DNA of 64,000 nucleotides, taken from Poriferisodalis sp965203655. GTDB taxonomy: Bacteria; Actinomycetota; Acidimicrobiia; Acidimicrobiales; Poriferisodalaceae. Location of the stretch: contig NZ_CBDBDD010000006.1 in assembly GCF_965203655.1 (NCBI RefSeq), positions 1-64,000 on the forward strand. Reading direction: 5' to 3'. Each line of letters begins with the position of its first letter. Position 1 is the stretch's first letter. This document shows, in pieces, positions 63,094 to 64,000 of the stretch. Made by a program: the position numbers and the translations under genes. The notes under the pieces are model-generated. The model was given only the letters and a program-made list of their open reading frames with translations. It was not told where the DNA came from and did not search any database.

Positions 63094-63861
63094 GTGCAGA
63101 AACCGCTGATCGGGGTCGTGGGCCGACGACGCAAGGGCTCACGCATCGGCGGCTTCCCGTCGAACTTTGCTGAGATCGATGTCGATCTCTATGTCTGCGC
63201 GTACGCCCGTGACGTGGCAGCAGCCGGCGGCATCCCCGTGTTCCTGCCGCTCGAATCCGATCCGGAGGAGCTGGCGGCGCGGCTCGACGGTCTGCTGCTC
63301 ACCGGCGGCGAGGACATCGCCACGTGCCTATATGCAGACCGGTTGGAACCCGGATCAATCGACCCCTCGATCGGCATACCGGGCAGCGCGTTCGACACCC
63401 CCGCCGATGCGCTGACGGGGGGCGAGGAGATCCCGCTGCGAGACGCATTCGAGCTGGCGATGCTCGACGCGTCCATCGCGGCCGATCATCCGGTGCTCGG
63501 CATCTGCCGGGGCGCCCAGCTGTTGACCGTCGCTGCTGGCGGCACGCTGCACCTCGACCTGCCGGACCACGCACGCACCGACGCGCCCGCTGACGCCACG
63601 CCTCACATCGTCACCACCACCCCCGGCAGCGAACTGCGCCGGATGTACGGACCCGAGCTGGCCGTGAACTCGCTGCACCACCAAGCTGCTGACCGGCTCG
63701 GCGAGGGCTACGTCGCCACCGCTCACTCCCCCGACGGCATCATCGAGGGGTTCGAGCATGTCGATTTGCCCGTCGTCGCCGTGCAATGGCATCCCGAGCT
63801 GATGACGGGCGCACTGTCGGATCCCTGCTTCGACTGGCTGATCGAGCACGCCAGCCGCTGA
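63094..63861 (+). CDS. gamma-glutamyl-gamma-aminobutyrate hydrolase-like amidotransferase (peptidase C26)
   Basis: 255 aa from GTG 63094. Class I GATase fold: LLLTGGEDI oxyanion strand, nucleophile Cys in LGICRGAQLLTVAAGG, and the His-Glu pair in VQWHPELM. The motif set is that of the PuuD/peptidase C26 group, which hydrolyses gamma-glutamyl amides of polyamines or GABA. No polyamine pathway genes are adjacent. Confidence 0.92.
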   Translation: MQKPLIGVVGRRRKGSRIGGFPSNFAEIDVDLYVCAYARDVAAAGGIPVFLPLESDPEELAARLDGLLLTGGEDIATCLYADRLEPGSIDPSIGIPGSAFDTPADALTGGEEIPLRDAFELAMLDASIAADHPVLGICRGAQLLTVAAGGTLHLDLPDHARTDAPADATPHIVTTTPGSELRRMYGPELAVNSLHHQAADRLGEGYVATAHSPDGIIEGFEHVDLPVVAVQWHPELMTGALSDPCFDWLIEHASR

Positions 63862-63886
63862 CGAGCAGAGCCCGTCAACTGCAGTC

Positions 63887-64000
63887 TCAGCCGCCCTCGA
63901 CCGCGGCGCGCACCCGCGGGATCACATTGCGTCCGAGGCGCTCCAGCGAATCGTTCATGACCGAGGGCGGCAGGCCGGGCGGACCGCCCCAGGTGCACAC
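63887..64000 (-). CDS. 3' end of an LLM-class oxidoreductase gene (runs off the window)
   Basis: The last 37 codons on the minus strand read TWGGPPGLPPSVMNDSLERL, then a GRNVIPRV segment to the stop at 63887-63889. This C-terminal pattern (SLERLGRNVIP) is typical of luciferase-like F420 oxidoreductases. The start lies beyond position 64000. Confidence 0.7.
   Translation of the reverse strand: MCTWGGPPGLPPSVMNDSLERLGRNVIPRVRAAVEGG

Overview
The window is high-GC DNA with dense gene packing and frequent GTG starts. It carries many CoA-ester, F420/flavin (LLM) and Rossmann-fold enzymes, and several genes have a TAnnnT box 6-8 nt before the start codon, the pattern of leaderless actinobacterial mRNAs. 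I infer an actinobacterium, most likely Acidimicrobiia-like; no rRNA or tRNA was seen to confirm this.

Layout. 1-0.8 kb: 3' part of an HSL-type hydrolase. 0.9-4.7 kb: a lower-GC island with a PIN toxin and its partner, an unknown gene, decayed DNA, and a DUF3696-type ATPase with a PIN-like nuclease; a divergent ~100-bp direct repeat flanks the island. 4.8-7.5 kb: amidohydrolase-fold protein, quinone-reductase-like MDR enzyme and enoyl-CoA hydratase. 7.5-13.6 kb: a second island, flanked by ~88-bp direct repeats, encoding a pilin-like protein, a 1,166-residue secreted multidomain protein and a membrane-anchored protein behind a promoter and a 15-G tract that looks like a phase switch. 13.6-20.3 kb: P450 and MFS transporter, HU protein, peptide-type ABC importer (binding protein and two permeases). 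20.4-28.0 kb: two fused double-domain CaiB/BaiF CoA-transferases, RidA, D-aminoacyl-tRNA deacylase, and a thiolase-fold/DUF35 pair. 28.1-30.7 kb: a XamI-like type II restriction-modification system. 31-51 kb: mostly metabolic genes, including a third double CoA-transferase, LLM oxidoreductases, acyl-CoA ligase, QueF, IMPDH/GMP reductase-like enzyme, YceI protein, haloalkane dehalogenase, 3-hydroxyisobutyrate dehydrogenase and 2-oxoglutarate oxygenase.

51.8-61.1 kb is a defence-like cluster. It holds a DUF488 protein, a HigB toxin with a HigA-ImmA/IrrE fusion, a compact type II-short CBASS (CD-NTase, E2-like protein, single-TM protein), and a tightly overlapping four-gene operon: SF1 helicase, DarT-like DNA ADP-ribosyltransferase, ADP-ribosylglycohydrolase, and a protein of unknown function. 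I do not recognise that operon as a named system and regard it, with the poly-G switch, as the most interesting content. The window ends with a TolB-like propeller protein, a peptidase C26 amidotransferase and the 3' end of another LLM oxidoreductase.
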